64,000 bases of DNA from Epiperipatus broadwayi (GCA_028023455.1 JAQFVV010000013.1:12846258-12910257), one strand, 5' to 3'. Positions 13,086 through 25,820 are shown, counted from the stretch's first letter. Notes: generated from the sequence alone by a model not told the origin. Made by a program: numbers and translations.

Positions 13086-14020
13086 AGATGAATAAGTTGA
13101 GAATAGGAAAATGCTTGGAGATAACAGCATTGAAAATAATAAATTTAAATAAGGTGAATCACTTGCAATTGAAATCATTAGGCCAAACTGCAGTTTACTT
13201 TGCAATAATACTTGGATAAAGTCGTTTATAACAATAAAGCTAAAACCACTATGAATAGCATTTTTTTCCTTCTTGTGAATAAAAAAATCAGCATTGGCAA
13301 TACTCCCCAAATAACCAGGATTTAGGTCTCACCCCCCCACAACAACCAGACTCATTCAATCAGCAAAGTCGATTGTAATAAAAATTGTAATTAAAAGATA
13401 CAATTAGGAATTATTTGTAAAGTCTAGAAATCAAATATGAATTGTTTTTTAGGAGTACAATATTGGGAAATCCAATTTGCAGTAGATAATTTGAGAAATA
13501 CGAAAACACTTGGAGATAACATAAAATACAGACTAAATCAATCTACTATTCTGTTATTCCAAATGGCCTCAAACATTTTCACAAGAGAGCAATCCCGAAT
13601 ACTTTAGAAAAATTATGGAAAAACTATGGAGAACAATGAAAAAAAAATCCAAGCTTCAAAATGTCTCTGCTGAAAACCATTCTAATCCATCATGAAAATC
13701 ACATGAACAGCAAAAGGCCAGCCCTATCAATAACAACATTGGAAGTAATAAAATTAAGGTGAATCCCTTGCAATTAGAATCATGAGGCCAAATTGCAACT
13801 TATTTTACAATAATACATGGATAAAATCATTCATGATGCTAATGTCAAAGAATTGCCATAAATAACGCTATTTTTTTCTATGTTGTGAATGAGAAAAACC
13901 AATGTTGGTAACGATCACTACAGCACCCTCATCCCAGTCCCCTCCTTCAAAAGAACTAGGATTTAGGTCCCTGGGGGTCCTCCCAACAACCAGACTCTCT
14001 CATTCATTCAACAAAATTAA
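13086..14020. repeat. Diverged direct duplication, unit about 0.6 kb
   Basis: A block with AAGGTGAATC, then a CTTGCAATT motif, then AGGATTTAGGTC followed by CAACAACCAGACTC, occurs at about 13121-13355 and again at about 13732-14005. The intervening part also carries a CACTTGGAGATAAC copy (about 13508) matching 13110. The copies differ by small indels and the second carries a short C-rich insert. Probably an old local duplication of a non-coding repeat. Confidence 0.65.
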
Positions 14021-14536
14021 GTGAAATGAACATTTTCATTAAAAGATAAAAACTCTGTAGAAATCTTTTATAATTACAGTGGCTGCCATATATTTACATA
14101 GCTTTTTTATAAAAGTTGAAATTATTTTTACTTGTGATTATATTGTTGATATAGCTTGTATATGAAAAGAGAGCTAAAAAACTCGTCTTTTTAATAGGGA
14201 TAGTTTTAGAGAAATTTAATTTCCTAAATTAGGAAAAAGGGAACAAAACAGTGTTAACTGGATTCCTTGGCTCCTTCTAGTGGACTAACAGTAAAGATAT
14301 TTCTAATTTATCATTAATTGATAATGATTTTATAATTTTTCTTCATATCAGGTTAAGAATAGATAGATATCCATCAAACAACCAATAACTCTAACCTCTC
14401 TTCTCCGCATTACCCAGCACACATTCTTATTTCATCCATCCACCTCAAATGTGGTCTCTTTCTTGGTCTTTTACAATCTCTTGGAATCCAATTTATTTAA
14501 CTGTCCATTTATAATCATTGGTACTTGAGTACTAAA
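14021..14536. other. AT-rich DNA, nothing identified
   Basis: No gene or repeat was recognised in this stretch. Confidence 0.4.
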
Positions 14537-14793
14537 CCTGCAATATGCTATTAAATGAGCTGACCTTTTCACATTTGTATCAATCCGCTGATAACTTTAT
14601 AAATCTTGTGATCTGACCAAAATAATGTATACATGGATCTTGTACACGATATTTTGGGCCAGATTTTTTTGTGCAAAAAGTAACTTGTACATGGATAATC
14701 TTGTACATGATATTTTCGCAAAGATTTACAAAGTTATCAGAAGATTGACATGAATATGAAAAGTTCCAGCAAGTCTAATAGCATATTGCAGTA
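14537..14793. repeat. Hairpin repeat (MITE-like), copy 1
   Basis: The two ends are inverted copies: CTGCAATATGCTATTA near the left end pairs with TAATAGCATATTGCAG at the right, and the pairing continues inwards through GATAACTTT and CTTGTACA. A second copy is at 23373-23626. No coding potential, so this is a non-autonomous foldback-type element or the terminal part of a larger one. Confidence 0.7.
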
Positions 14794-14799
14794 CTAAAA

Positions 14800-15850
14800 T
14801 TAACACACACTAAAAAATTGTAAACACATATATGATTTTCAGCACTAATATTCAAACAACATTTTAAAACATAAACTTTATATCTTAAAAGATTATACCC
14901 TGGTGAAAATATATCGAATCAACTCCCCATGTTAACTTTACATACAATCACTAAATTATAATTGCGCTTAAATAATATTGATTTATAAAAACAGATAAAA
15001 TATACACATATACTACTTTTCACTGCAATAAATAAGAGGAATTGATCACGTTCAAACAACCAAATTGATGAAAATAGAGGTCTAATTAAAAACAACATTG
15101 CAATCCATAAAAACTATTTTATATGCCCCCGGTGAAAATAGATTGAATCAACTTCCAAATGTACATTATTTTTCAATAAAACAATCACTAAATTATAATT
15201 TTTTGTAAATAATACTTACAAATACAAGTAAAATATACATGTACGCTACTTAAACTGTAATAAATAACAAGAATTAATCATGTTTTAAAAAATCCAATTC
15301 AAATTTCACATTACCACAGCAAATGAACACACCAAGTGAAAATTTTCCTGCCAAAATGCTTGCAAAGTGTGTCGAGATCTTTTCCAGAAAAATACTAAGA
15401 AACAGAATTTTTTTGTAAAAAAAAAAAAGTAAAGAAAAAACAAAAACAACAATTTGGAACAATAAAGAAATATAAATTATAAGAGTTTTATTAGAACTTT
15501 TCATGCAGTGGTGAAAAAGAATTGGAGAAAAATATTCATCAACCTATACTTTTTTATGTAAATTCACAAAACAAAACAAAAAATTCTCAACAAGAAAGAA
15601 ATTCTAACAATTTCATTACCGCTTTTTATGTAGGCAGAAAAAAAAGTTTAGATAAATATTAATCAACATGTTTTGTAAATACACACAACAAAACAAAAAA
15701 AGTAAACAAATCAAATAATTCAGAATAGTAATGAAATATAAATTATAAGACTTTTATTAATTACCACTTTTCGTACAGGCAGAAAAAATGTAGAAAAATA
15801 TTCATCACTCTATACTTTTTGGTAAATACACCAAACAGAACAATAAAACA
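14800..15850. repeat. Diverged repeat block downstream of the hairpin
   Basis: Two local copies of a segment with GGTGAAAATA and AATCACTAAATTATAATT occur at about 14900-15060 and 15130-15290. Then a block with ATTACCACAG and AAAATTTTCCT (15310-15350) is also present at 24013-24055 beside the second hairpin. The order hairpin then block is therefore shared with the 23.4-24.4 kb region. A further partial copy of the inner part is at 15720-15850. No coding. Confidence 0.55.
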
Positions 15851-16032
15851 GTGAAGGCATTCAATTCAGTAGTGGGCAGCTTCCAAATTGTCATCATTTT
15901 GGACTATTTCCAAATACAAAAAAAAAACACGCACGCAAACTCATTACTTATGAAATTATGAAAACAAAATCAAAATATGAAAATTACTTACACTCATTAA
16001 ATTTAAATCAAGTGAGAATAATAATCGAAGTA

Positions 16033-17150
16033 CACCTGGGTCTCTTTTTACGCAGACTTATTTAACATGATTTTGAAGTTACACGATTCATGTTTCACCG
16101 GAAGTCGAACTCCGATAATGCACTATTACTTTAAATAATAAATTCCACGCGCTTACATTATATTGAAAGTAATAGCACATTATTGGAATTCGACTTTCAT
16201 CTTAGTAATTTCAATATTTTCAGTGCTTTATAATAGTAAGATTTTATGCAATAATGAAATTAAAATCATGATTTCCACATTTTATGTATACACACATTAA
16301 ATTTTACAAGATTATAATGTAAATTTGTTCAAACATTGTGCGTGTTAATTTTGCATTTTAAATCACATTCTTTTTTTGCTTTTTAAAAAAGAACGTAATC
16401 AATTATTAATCATTTAGTGTCCGCAAGTTTTGACAATTAAAAATTAAAATCTGATTTTTAATTGTAATTAACAATTTAACAATTACTTATGGTGACTTGA
16501 AATTAATGTGATGTAAAACGGAATTGAAAATTAATTAAAGACAAAAATAAGAATTTAATTTTTAGTTGTTAGTTTTCATTAAATTTTTCCCAGCAGTGGT
16601 GAATAAATGTCTTTTTATTATCATAAGTCTAAGTTCATAAACAATTAATAAAATCATCGTCTCAAAGATTAATTACTAATTACATTATCTACAGACAACC
16701 ATTAACACAACATGAGAGTGAACTTGGCGCTAGTTGTATTTCCTCTTGTGAGAATCTGATTTTTTACCAGTTTGCAAACAAACGTGTTTTTTGGCAAATA
16801 GTGATAATAATTAAAACGTGTATAAAAAAATGTAAATTACTGTACTCTAAATTATGCATAAAAATATATTATTTTGAATAAAATTAAATACTATAGTTAA
16901 AAAAACTTTGTCTTGTAACAATTTTTTTCAAATTTGAAATTTTTTATTAGTCATATTTTATTTCCTTATTTTTTTTTTTTGCGCGAATTTTAAAGTAATT
17001 TTACATTGGTGCTTTGCTTTTACACGAATTTTGAAAAATCACAGACCGCATCCCCCCCCTTTCCAATGTAAGTTACGTCTATTTTTGCGCGATTTCATTT
17101 GTGCGTGTTTTCTGAGGAACCTATCTATCGCGTAAAATGAGACCCAGGTG
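16033..17150. mobile_element. TA-flanked DNA element, CACCTGGGTCTC family, copy 1
   Basis: The ends are inverted copies of about 20 bases: CACCTGGGTCTC followed by T-rich and TTTTACGC at the left (16033), and the complement at the right (17150). Each end is directly flanked by TA (16031-16032 and 17151-17152), the target duplication typical of the Tc1/mariner/pogo superfamily. The left 65 bases match the termini of the larger element at 25863-35973, so these form one family. No transposase reading frame is present in its 1.1 kb. It interrupts the hairpin-plus-block repeat, parts of which resume at about 17240-17450. Confidence 0.7.
16101..16198. repeat. Inner palindrome within the TA element
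   Basis: GAAGTCGAACTCCGATAATG and the following bases at 16101 pair with a segment ending at 16198, arms about 34 bases and loop about 28. It may be a tiny foldback element nested inside the TA element. Confidence 0.65.
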
Positions 17151-17152
17151 TA

Positions 17153-17462
17153 AGTTTTCAAAAAAAAAAAAAGGTGTTTTCCAAGCACGTTTTGAAAAAG
17201 ACAATGTTTATGCAACTGACAGCTATAAATAAAGCAAAATAATAACAATCAAAGTACGTTTGAAAAAGAAATCATTGAAAAATATAAATAATGCAAAATA
17301 ATAACAATCAAAGCCCATTTTGAAAAATGTAAATGATCATTTCAGACCCTTTTCAATATACATCACATGGTTTATTTTCTTTCAGTTTGATATGATCGCA
17401 AGATTACAGCGGATGTGAAAAGTCTCATATCTCTTCTATATTGCAGTATTAATATTCAAGTA
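17153..17462. repeat. Right-hand remainder of the hairpin-plus-block repeat
   Basis: A 50-base segment with AATGCAAAATAATAACAATCA-type text is duplicated locally (about 17225 and 17285). Bases 17370-17450 (TTTCTTTCA, then GTGAAAAG, then ATTGCAG) match 24310-24380 beside the second hairpin copy. Confidence 0.45.
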
Positions 17463-18240
17463 TCTAATCATCTTTTCTAACAATATGTCCAGCCCAACTC
17501 CACTTCAGTCTCTTAATTTTTTCAATGATATCACTAACACCTGTTTGTTCTGTATTTCATTTTCAATCTCTTCTTGAACACATAGGCATATTTCCTTTTA
17601 ATATTAAATTATTTCTACCAAAAGCACTCCAGCCAAGTTTAATTTTATGATTAATTTCACCCACTATTTTTCCATCTACAATATTATCTGATCAAGATAT
17701 TTGTACTAGTTAATTAACTTGTCAATCTTTATTTTCTGCTTTTGAGAAAATTCATAGACTTTTTATCATTTGCCTTTAATCCTACTTAAATCTGATAACT
17801 ATTGCAACATTTCCTCAAGCTCTAAATCATTATTTGCAAAAATAACTGTCACCTGCAAAATCTATATGATTTACATAACCTCAATTTACGTTTATTCCCT
17901 TAGCTTCCCATTTAAATCCACAAAATACTTTTTGCAAAATTGCTGTAAAAAGTTTTGGATATATGATATGGAGTCACCTTGTCATATCCTCATTGCTCAT
18001 GCATTTGTATACATATTCATCAGAATATGATAATATCCTGGATCTATACCTTGATGATCCAATACTTTAATCACTGAAGAAATGCTTATAGAATCTAATA
18101 CCGTTTCATAATCTACAAATCTAAAGCGCTCGTATTCATGATCCTTTTTAAAATTTCTCTCAATATTTGGATATAATCCACTGTACTAAGATCACTTTTA
18201 AATCCATTGCTACTAATAATAATTGATAAAATAACTTTTT
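17463..18240 (-). pseudogene. Decayed RTE-like non-LTR reverse transcriptase
   Basis: Minus-strand translation in shifting frames gives, in the expected order: RFVDYETVLDSI (motif A region, expected FVDYEKAFDS); SVIKVLDHQGI; QGDSISYI (the QGD of motif B); a vestige of the ADD motif region; ELEEMLQ; KYLDQII; and near the end a GVGLDILL vestige of the WRWAGH-type tail. This order is that of the widespread RTE-type elements often annotated as craniofacial-development-protein-like. Many stops and frameshifts are present, so it is inactive. Its 3' end lies at about 17463, directly next to the repeat block. The 5' part is missing or unrecognisable beyond 18240. Confidence 0.65.
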
Positions 18241-20076
18241 ATCATTGTGAAAATAATATTTATTTAATAAAGAGCAATTATATTTTATGTATGGCGTTAT
18301 TTTATGTTGAAATTTAAATCACTAGATGGCAGAATTAGTTTTATAGAGTAAGAGAATGCTAATCTAATCCGAGATTAATCTTAACACTTTTTATTTTTGT
18401 TCTATATATCTTTTTAAGCCGACAAATTCGCTTCTACCGAAAAGTTGTTTAGAATAATGCAATAGTATGATAATAACACAGCTAATATTACGTAATTGAG
18501 AGGCTTATGGAAAATATTTTTCAATAAATTATAATAACAAAATAGATTAACTTAATAAGATTAATAAATTTCTAGTTCAGTACCGACATTTTTATAAGAT
18601 TCTTTTAAAGAATCGGAAGGAAGAGACAAAAGAATTTACATAAGAAATATTATTTTTCAGCAGATTAAAATTTCGAATAATCAATCACGTGACAGTCATA
18701 TGATTTATTTATTTTTACTTTTTCTTTTAAAGCCTCTGTCTTTTTATTATTATTTTAAAAGCTTTCCGCACGTGGATTAATAAAAGTGACTGATTCGGAC
18801 AATGGCAGGTAAAGTCTATTTTAATTAAGGAAAAAATGTTCCTTTAGAAAAAGGGAGTAGTATAAAAGAAAGATGGGAAAAGTTAAACAAAAACGCGTGT
18901 ATTGATATAAAAGAAGGCTGCGCCCAGTCGCTAATCAGGAGTTGAAGTTTATAGCTATCCGGCTGAGTAGTCCATTAAATGATATTTATTTTTATAAACA
19001 ATAACAATCAGTAAATACTTTATATAAATACAAAATAAAATTTTTCGTTAAAAATTTATTTTATATTTTTAACTGTCTGTCCTGAATTTTGTTTTAGAAC
19101 GAAAAAATTATGTTCTTATGATTAGACTAATCAAAATTTTAAAGCGGTACCGATCATGTAGGCGCGCGGCACAACAATATCAAATTTCAAAACCATGAAG
19201 TACATGCTGTATATTACATTTAAAATCTAGAAATGATTTTTTTATGTGCTATTAAAACTATATTCACTTCCGAAGAGAAATCTTTCATAATGATATAGAA
19301 GGAGTTGAGAATTAAAATCATCTTAACCTTATGTAATAAAGGAAATGGTTCTGTTCAAAGCATTTAGTTTTAAAGAATCACGCTAATGTTCAAATATATC
19401 TAATGTCTTATAGTTGCAGAACCTATGTCTCTATTAAATATCCTAATTCAAATACATATATTAATCTGTTTTAAAATTAATAATAACGACTATTTGTTTT
19501 ACTATAGTTTAAAATGATAGATAATTGCTTTTATTTAATTCAAATAAAGTTTTTTTTTTAAAAAAAAAACAACTACTATAATTTCGAATTAGTATCTTTG
19601 ACCTAGCAAATATGATATTTAAATGATTAATCATTTCCTCTATTGTTGATTTACAACATACCATCAAAGTTCATTAGTTAATAAGTTATTTTATAATGTA
19701 AATTACATTCTAAAATAGAGGAAAATGTAATTGTAAACATAATTCATTAAAGTAGTCAATAGATTTTTATTGGTAACTTTTTTTTATTCTTTACACACAC
19801 ACACACACATTGGCCATACGTAGACATATAATGGAAATACCTATATCATATTAATATTTTATTTTTGATAGAGTTGTGCAGAGATGAAAATGTAATTTAA
19901 CATAACTATTTTGTACTTAATTTGGCGAAGAATATTTGATTCCAGTTTTCATAAGCCTGTAAGAAGAAATGTACAATCACAAATTTAAAAGTATCAAAGT
20001 TTTGTTTTTTTATACGTCAATGCGTTTTAGTTTAAAAAAGAAAACGCTGAAACATTAGTTAAATTGTTTTTAAATA
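18241..20076. other. AT-rich DNA with a (CA)n run
   Basis: No gene is supported. A short (AC)n microsatellite lies at about 19793-19810. Bases 18660-18960 look like a promoter or solo-LTR remnant, listed separately for its TATA box. Confidence 0.4.
18906..18940 (+). promoter_or_regulatory. Candidate core promoter (TATA box)
   Basis: TATAAAAG at 18906-18913 is followed by a locally GC-rich segment GGCTGCGCCCAGTCGC. Upstream are CACGTG (18687) and CACGTGG (18770). The composition resembles an LTR or polymerase II promoter, but no gene follows and no second LTR was found. Confidence 0.3.
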
Positions 20077-20715
20077 TAGGGGATTTGAACACAGACTTTC
20101 AAGCACTCTTCAACTATCCACACTATCTCATACCACTGATACACATGACCCTACACATGTAGAAAAAATAAATAATCACCAATATACGTATTTCATGCTG
20201 AACCAGCACTCATCAGATGGTCCAAATTATCATCTCCCACATACATATATATAATCAGTGCTCAGTTTATATTAAGATAGCATTTTTATACTTTAATAGA
20301 CAGGCATTAATCTACTCCAACTCTTCAGCCATCCATACCATTAAAAATCAGATATTAGAAAAGTCCAAACTTTATGCTGATGCCAATATTATTGCCATGT
20401 CCATGTTGACCTCAAGTCATTCTGACCTCTCATTTTCTAGGACCTTAACCATTTAAATATATAGAAGAGGGATGGGCAGGATAAAGGCTTAATGTGTAAG
20501 ATTTGAAATACAGGCATTCTTCATATACTTGGAGCTTAATTGTAAATATGGGGGATTTGAACACATACTTTCAAACATCCTTCAACTATCCTCACTATCA
20601 TACCACATGTAGAAAAGATAAACAATCACCAATATACATATTTCATGCTGAACCAGCAGTCATCAGTTGGTTCAGATTATCATCTCCCACACACCTATAC
20701 AAAATCAATTGATAA
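20077..20715 (-). repeat. tRNA-related short repeat, two minus-oriented units
   Basis: Read on the minus strand, each unit has a body (with AACTGAGCACTGATTATAT and a GATGAGTGCTGGTTCAGC motif) and then a tRNA-like part. That part has an A-box-like TCAGTGGTATGAG and a B-box-like GTGTTCAAATCCCC (complement at about 20078-20150). A linker with TTTACAATTAAGCTCCA joins it to the next body. One full unit (20077-20500) and one partial unit (20500-20715) stand head-to-tail. They form the left arm of an inverted repeat with 20735-21370. Confidence 0.75.
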
Positions 20716-20734
20716 ATACAATTCATCACAAAAT

Positions 20735-21370
20735 ATGTATATTGGTGATTATTTATCTTTTTTTCGTGTGTATGGTCATGTATATCAGTGGTATGAGATA
20801 GTGTGGATAGTTGAAGAGTGTTTGAAAGTCTGTATTCAAATCCCCTATATTTACAATTAAGCTCCAGGTATATGAAGAATGCCCTATTTCAAATCTTACA
20901 TATTAAGCCTGCATCCTGCTCATCCCTCTTCTATGTATTTAAATGGATAAGATCCTATACATGAGGGATCAGAGTGACTTGAGGTCAACATAGGGATGAC
21001 AATAATATTGGCATCAGCATCGGATTTGGGCTTTCCATCATCAGATTTTCAATAGTATGGATGGCTGAAGAGTTAGAGTAGATTGAAGGCTGTCCATTAA
21101 AGTATAATGATTTGCTATCTTAATATAAACTGAGCACTGATTACATATATATGTGTGTGGGAGATGATAATCTGGACCAACTGATGAGTGCTGGTTCAAG
21201 ACAAAATACATATATTGGTGATTATTTATCTTTTCTATGTGTGTGGAAATGTGTATCAGTGGTCTGAGATAGTGTGGATAATTGAAGGATGCTTGTAAGT
21301 CTGTATTCACATCTCCTATATTTACAATTAAGCTCCAGGTATATGAAGAATGCCTGTATTTCAAATCTTA
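20735..21370 (+). repeat. tRNA-related short repeat, two plus-oriented units
   Basis: Same elements as the left arm in mirror order: partial body, tRNA-like part (about 20775-20850, TCAGTGGTATGAGATAGTG and ATTCAAATCCCC), linker, full body (20906-21240), second tRNA-like part (to about 21315), linker. The B box of the last copy is changed to TTCACATCTCC. The arms are clearly alike but differ by scattered changes and small indels. Confidence 0.75.
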
Positions 21371-23372
21371 AACTGTTTTTATTAACTAAAACCAATTCTC
21401 TAAAGAAAGATAGTTGAATTTGTTAAAGATGCTAGAATCAATTGTAATCACAAATCTTTTTTTTTTTATAAACTTTTATTATAAAGAATTGTAGCCAAAA
21501 GTCATAAAATCAAAATGGAACATACAAACATCAACATATACATGATCACTCCATTGGCTAGCAATATAATGTATCACAATTTCAGACCCAGAGTAGCTGT
21601 TATTTCAAAGCTGCTGTTTTCTAACATGTAAAACTAATATTATTATGAACAGTACTTGTTCGACAAATCATTTATACTTTTTCTAATTGTTGTTCATTCT
21701 GATAATTACTAAAAGAAGTCTATTAACCAATGATTTTTTCCTAATTGTGAACTAGCATAAAACTAACTAATTTGAGCAGTGTTATGAATTATCAGGTTTG
21801 ATGAGTATTTGAATATTTTGAAATACACTGCTATCTCTATAAGAAGATAATGCTCCAATTCATACCTACAAGGCAAATATTACTTTTAAAAAAATGAGAT
21901 GTTGCATATCTTAATTAGTTTTTCCATTACTGTTGTACAGTTTAGTGTGGTAAGGTAGAGATTGAAGCTCGGGGCCCATAAATCATGATTCTAGGTTTTG
22001 CTTTTGATCCTTAAATTTCTGAGCAATAAATTACAAATCAATTGATTTAAATATCACTGAATTTCTGTTACTATTTTTGAACAATGAGAAGTTAATACTC
22101 TCCACACAGAATTTACAGAAAACTTTTTTTAATGAAAAATGGTTTCATGTTTTTTTGCCACTATTCAAACAATTATAATAATATCTCTGTTATATAGAAA
22201 ATAAATGATTTTTGATTCAAGTAGCAACTGTGCATCGTACTAATAGATGTCATTGGAACATTCATGCAAAAATTATTAAGAATTTGATTGGTAATAAAAT
22301 AATTTGTGGATGAGCTAGAAATTCAATATGATATTATATAATAATTATCATAACTATGCCAGACAAGCATTTGTAAATAGGAATTAGCTAATAGATCTTT
22401 GAAGTAGAATTAAACTCAAAAGAAATTCATTGATATGAGCAGATTATATATTGTTTAAGCTCTGAATCATTAAAGAATGAGCAAGAATATAATTCATTAT
22501 ACTGTAAGTTATTTTTCCATAGTGTTTTAATAAGTCTTAATGAATATTAATCAGAATTGATAAACCAGTTCTGTAAGAATAAACTATTAATAAGTACATG
22601 CAAATTTATCAGTATATAAGATATATATATTTTCTGCCTGAAGCAAGATTGAGAATAAATAATAGATTATTGTGACAAATAGTATTTGATAATTATCAGT
22701 GGTAATTAGCCTAGCCATGCATATTTTAATGACATTTATTTTAGTATCTCATTGTTTTAAGCTACTTCATTAATTTTAAGGAAATAGTTATCCTTAAATT
22801 GTATACCTAATGATTTTATTTCATTTTGACTAGAATAATTATTTTATATTTCTTAACAGATAAATATACGAATATCTTTATGTTAATGGAGTCTATGTTT
22901 TCAAATATTCCTCAAAAGCATCTATTATAAAATGAAAATATTCACTCAAAAGAATTTTTGTTATAGATTTAGAATAAAAAATAGATTTTCTTTTGGATGT
23001 GATAGAAAAGAAATAAAAGACCAATAAAAATGCACAATACAAAATTAGAATTTTTTAATTTATTAATCAATTAATTTATAATAAGAGCACTTCTCTGCTC
23101 TAATGCCATCTATAGCAAACTTCAGAAATCCCACATCAGTTTTGCTATTACTCAAACATCATAGATGCCATTAAAATAGAGTTACTTTTGTTTTATCACA
23201 TTGAACTCAAAATTGAATTGATATATTATTATTAATAGTACATTTGCTTTATAGATATCTATACATTTGGAAATATAACTCTATATTCTGGTGCCAAATA
23301 TATTAATTGGATAAAAAATACAAAAAGCAGGATGGAAAAGAGTACTACTAGAATGGTACTTTGGTAGTAGAG
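21371..23372. other. AT-rich DNA, nothing identified
   Basis: No gene is supported. A weak foldback (ATGCCATCTATAGCAAAC against the complement near 23190) lies at about 23094-23195. Confidence 0.4.
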
Positions 23373-24380
23373 CTGCAACATTGAGCATGTATTAGACCTA
23401 CTGTGCCTGTTTACATTTGTGTCAATCTGCTGATAACTTTGTAATCTTGGGATCTGACCAAAATAACATGTATATGGACTTTATACATGACTTTTTTGGC
23501 CAAAAAAAATGTGTACACGGATCTTGTAGATGATATTTTAGCAAGATTTACAAAGGTATCTGGGAGGGGGGGTGATACAAATGTGAAAAGGGTGCACTAC
23601 GAATAATACCTGCTCCATGTTACAGGACTAAAAATAAAATAAAAACGTAAAACATAATGTGATTTGCGATCTTAATGAAATGACGGCATTACACAAAAAA
23701 ATTGTTAGTTTAAATACGCACTAAACAAACAGTAAAATGATTTTGGTTTTTAAATAATATTTATAAAAGCACATTAACTATATGTATGACTTTCACACTG
23801 ATAACTTTTAAGAATGACATTCCCAATCAAAAAAAAGATCTGATTTGTGATCTTAATGAAATGATGCCATTACACAAAAAAAAATGTTATTAAACAAACA
23901 GTAAATGATTTTTTAAAATAATATTTATAAAAACACATTAAGTATACTCATATGATACTATGTGATATATAACAAAAATTGTCGCCTTGAAACAAAACAT
24001 TTCCCATATTATATTACCACAGAAAATGGGAGATCTCTACTAAAAAATTTTCCTCCGAAAATGTAGCATGTGATTGCAGCGTATGTTGGGAATTTCAACA
24101 GAAATGCTAATAAACATACTTTTTTTCATAAACAAATTAAACCAAAAAAAAAGAAACAAAAACTGAAAATATACAACTGTATATAAATCAGAATAGCTGT
24201 TATCAAAAAGAAATCGGGACAATAACTGAAAATGTTGAAATATTACCAAAAAAAAAAGATTGCGTTGGTAAAGAAAAACACATTTTCTCATGTTTATTCA
24301 CAGGGATTATTTCCTTTCAATTTAACATTGTGTGGGTATGAAAAGGCCTCCTATCTTCCCTACATTGCAGCTCTAATAAA
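23373..24380. repeat. Hairpin repeat copy 2 plus its downstream block
   Basis: Bases 23373-23626 are a second copy of the hairpin at 14537-14793, with matching GTCAATC, CTGATAACTTTG, GATCTGACCAAAATAA and CTTGTA. The right side carries a short G run. Downstream, a segment with GATCTTAATGAAATGA and GCCATTACACAAAAA occurs twice (about 23666 and 23848). Then ATTACCACAG and AAAATTTTCCT (24013-24055) and GTATGAAAAGGC with ATTGCAG (24336-24370) match the region around 15.3 and 17.4 kb. The whole about 1-kb arrangement is thus a dispersed repeat, here without the TA element. Confidence 0.6.
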
Positions 24381-25447
24381 ATTTCAATAAAGTGATTCAA
24401 CTTAAACTTATTATACAGAAGTTCATCAAAATGAAGTCTAATTTCTATAGGGTAACATTTAGTTTTACATACTAATGCATGCAACTTGAAAATGGACTGT
24501 GAAAAGGATAAATCCAATCACTCCAGCTTATTCTTGATTTTCTACTACAAAATTTAATACTAAAAATGTTTTGTACTGATGCTTAATATAAATGAGTCTA
24601 TGTATGTTAAGCTTTGAATCAAATACATTTTCAACCAGTAATATAAATAAGTAACATCTGTAATACACTGTTTAAATTATAATAAAAATAAACAGTAAAG
24701 ATAACTTATACGGAAGTACTTTTAGATCACAAGCGTTATCAACTAAACTTATATATTAACAGTTCTCACATGATTTTTCAAGAATTGTATATTTTGACAT
24801 TAGCACATTGTCTTTTTTATTATAGAATCTTTAAATTGATTTATAAGAATTCTTAATTCTATATATAATTCCTGAACAATTAAGTGGCATCTTTTTTTTT
24901 ATCAATTAAGTTCAGTTGATAATGATTACAATATAAATAACCATTAAGAATTTTTGTATGAATTATATATATAGATATTACTATTTGTAGAATAAATTAA
25001 AAATATTCCATATAATATATTTTTAACAGTTAACTTTTTAATTTTCGTATATGTTTCTTCACAGTGAATGCCACATTTTCTTGTTATAATTTGTAGATAT
25101 GGTTAGTATTTAAATATAGTTTTTGAAATACTATAATGAGATTCTATTTTATTAATTGAATTCTGATTTATTACTGATAATTTATTCCATTTTTTTTTTT
25201 AAAAATATGGCTTTCTACATTATTGAAAAATAGATTGTATCTTTATAATTTTAACACAATAATTTTTGATTATTTATTTAGAAATTATCGAACATTAGTT
25301 ATTTTTATCCCACTCTAAGTGCTCTAAATCCCCATCTCCAGACTAAACCAATTTTGGATTTGCCTTTGCCACTGAAAACTAAGATTTGAAATTGGAACTA
25401 ATGCATTTATGAAAATAATCATATTTACTAAAGCAATAAACCTAAAG
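24381..25447. other. AT-rich DNA, nothing identified
   Basis: No gene or repeat was recognised. Confidence 0.4.
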
Positions 25448-25820
25448 CAGGGGTCTCCAACCATTTTGCACTTAAGAGCACATTCTATAATACCAGCCAG
25501 GTGGCGGGCACCATTTATTTTTTCAACCAGGTGGTGAGCACCGTTTATTTTTTCAATGTAAATTTATAATTGGATATTGTTAATAATACACAATGTACAA
25601 AAAAATATTTATTTCAAAAATAAAATTTTAATATATAATTAACGTTTATATTTTTACGCTGTAAAAGTATAGTATACCCTACAATTTGATTACAATATAA
25701 TACAATAATTTATAAGAAATTTTAAAAATTAAATTTATTTGTATCAGATAAATACTTTTTTATCATATTTGGCTAGCAGCGGGCACACGTAAAATGGTCT
25801 GTGAGCAACATGGTGCCCTA
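25448..25820. mobile_element. hAT-like non-autonomous element, degraded
   Basis: The left end CAGGGGTCTCCAACCATTTT is the classic start of many hAT elements. The right end, CAACATGGTGCCCTAG, is a poor complement of it. Between them are two short copies of CCAGGTGG[CT]G[GA]GCACC and AT-rich filler, no transposase. A clear 8-bp target duplication was not found, so the right end may be damaged or overlapped by the neighbouring palindrome. Confidence 0.45.

Noticed and set aside
25448-25820. Complete hAT element with target duplication
   Set aside because: Only the left end is convincing. No 8-base duplication is visible, so it is reported as a degraded remnant only.
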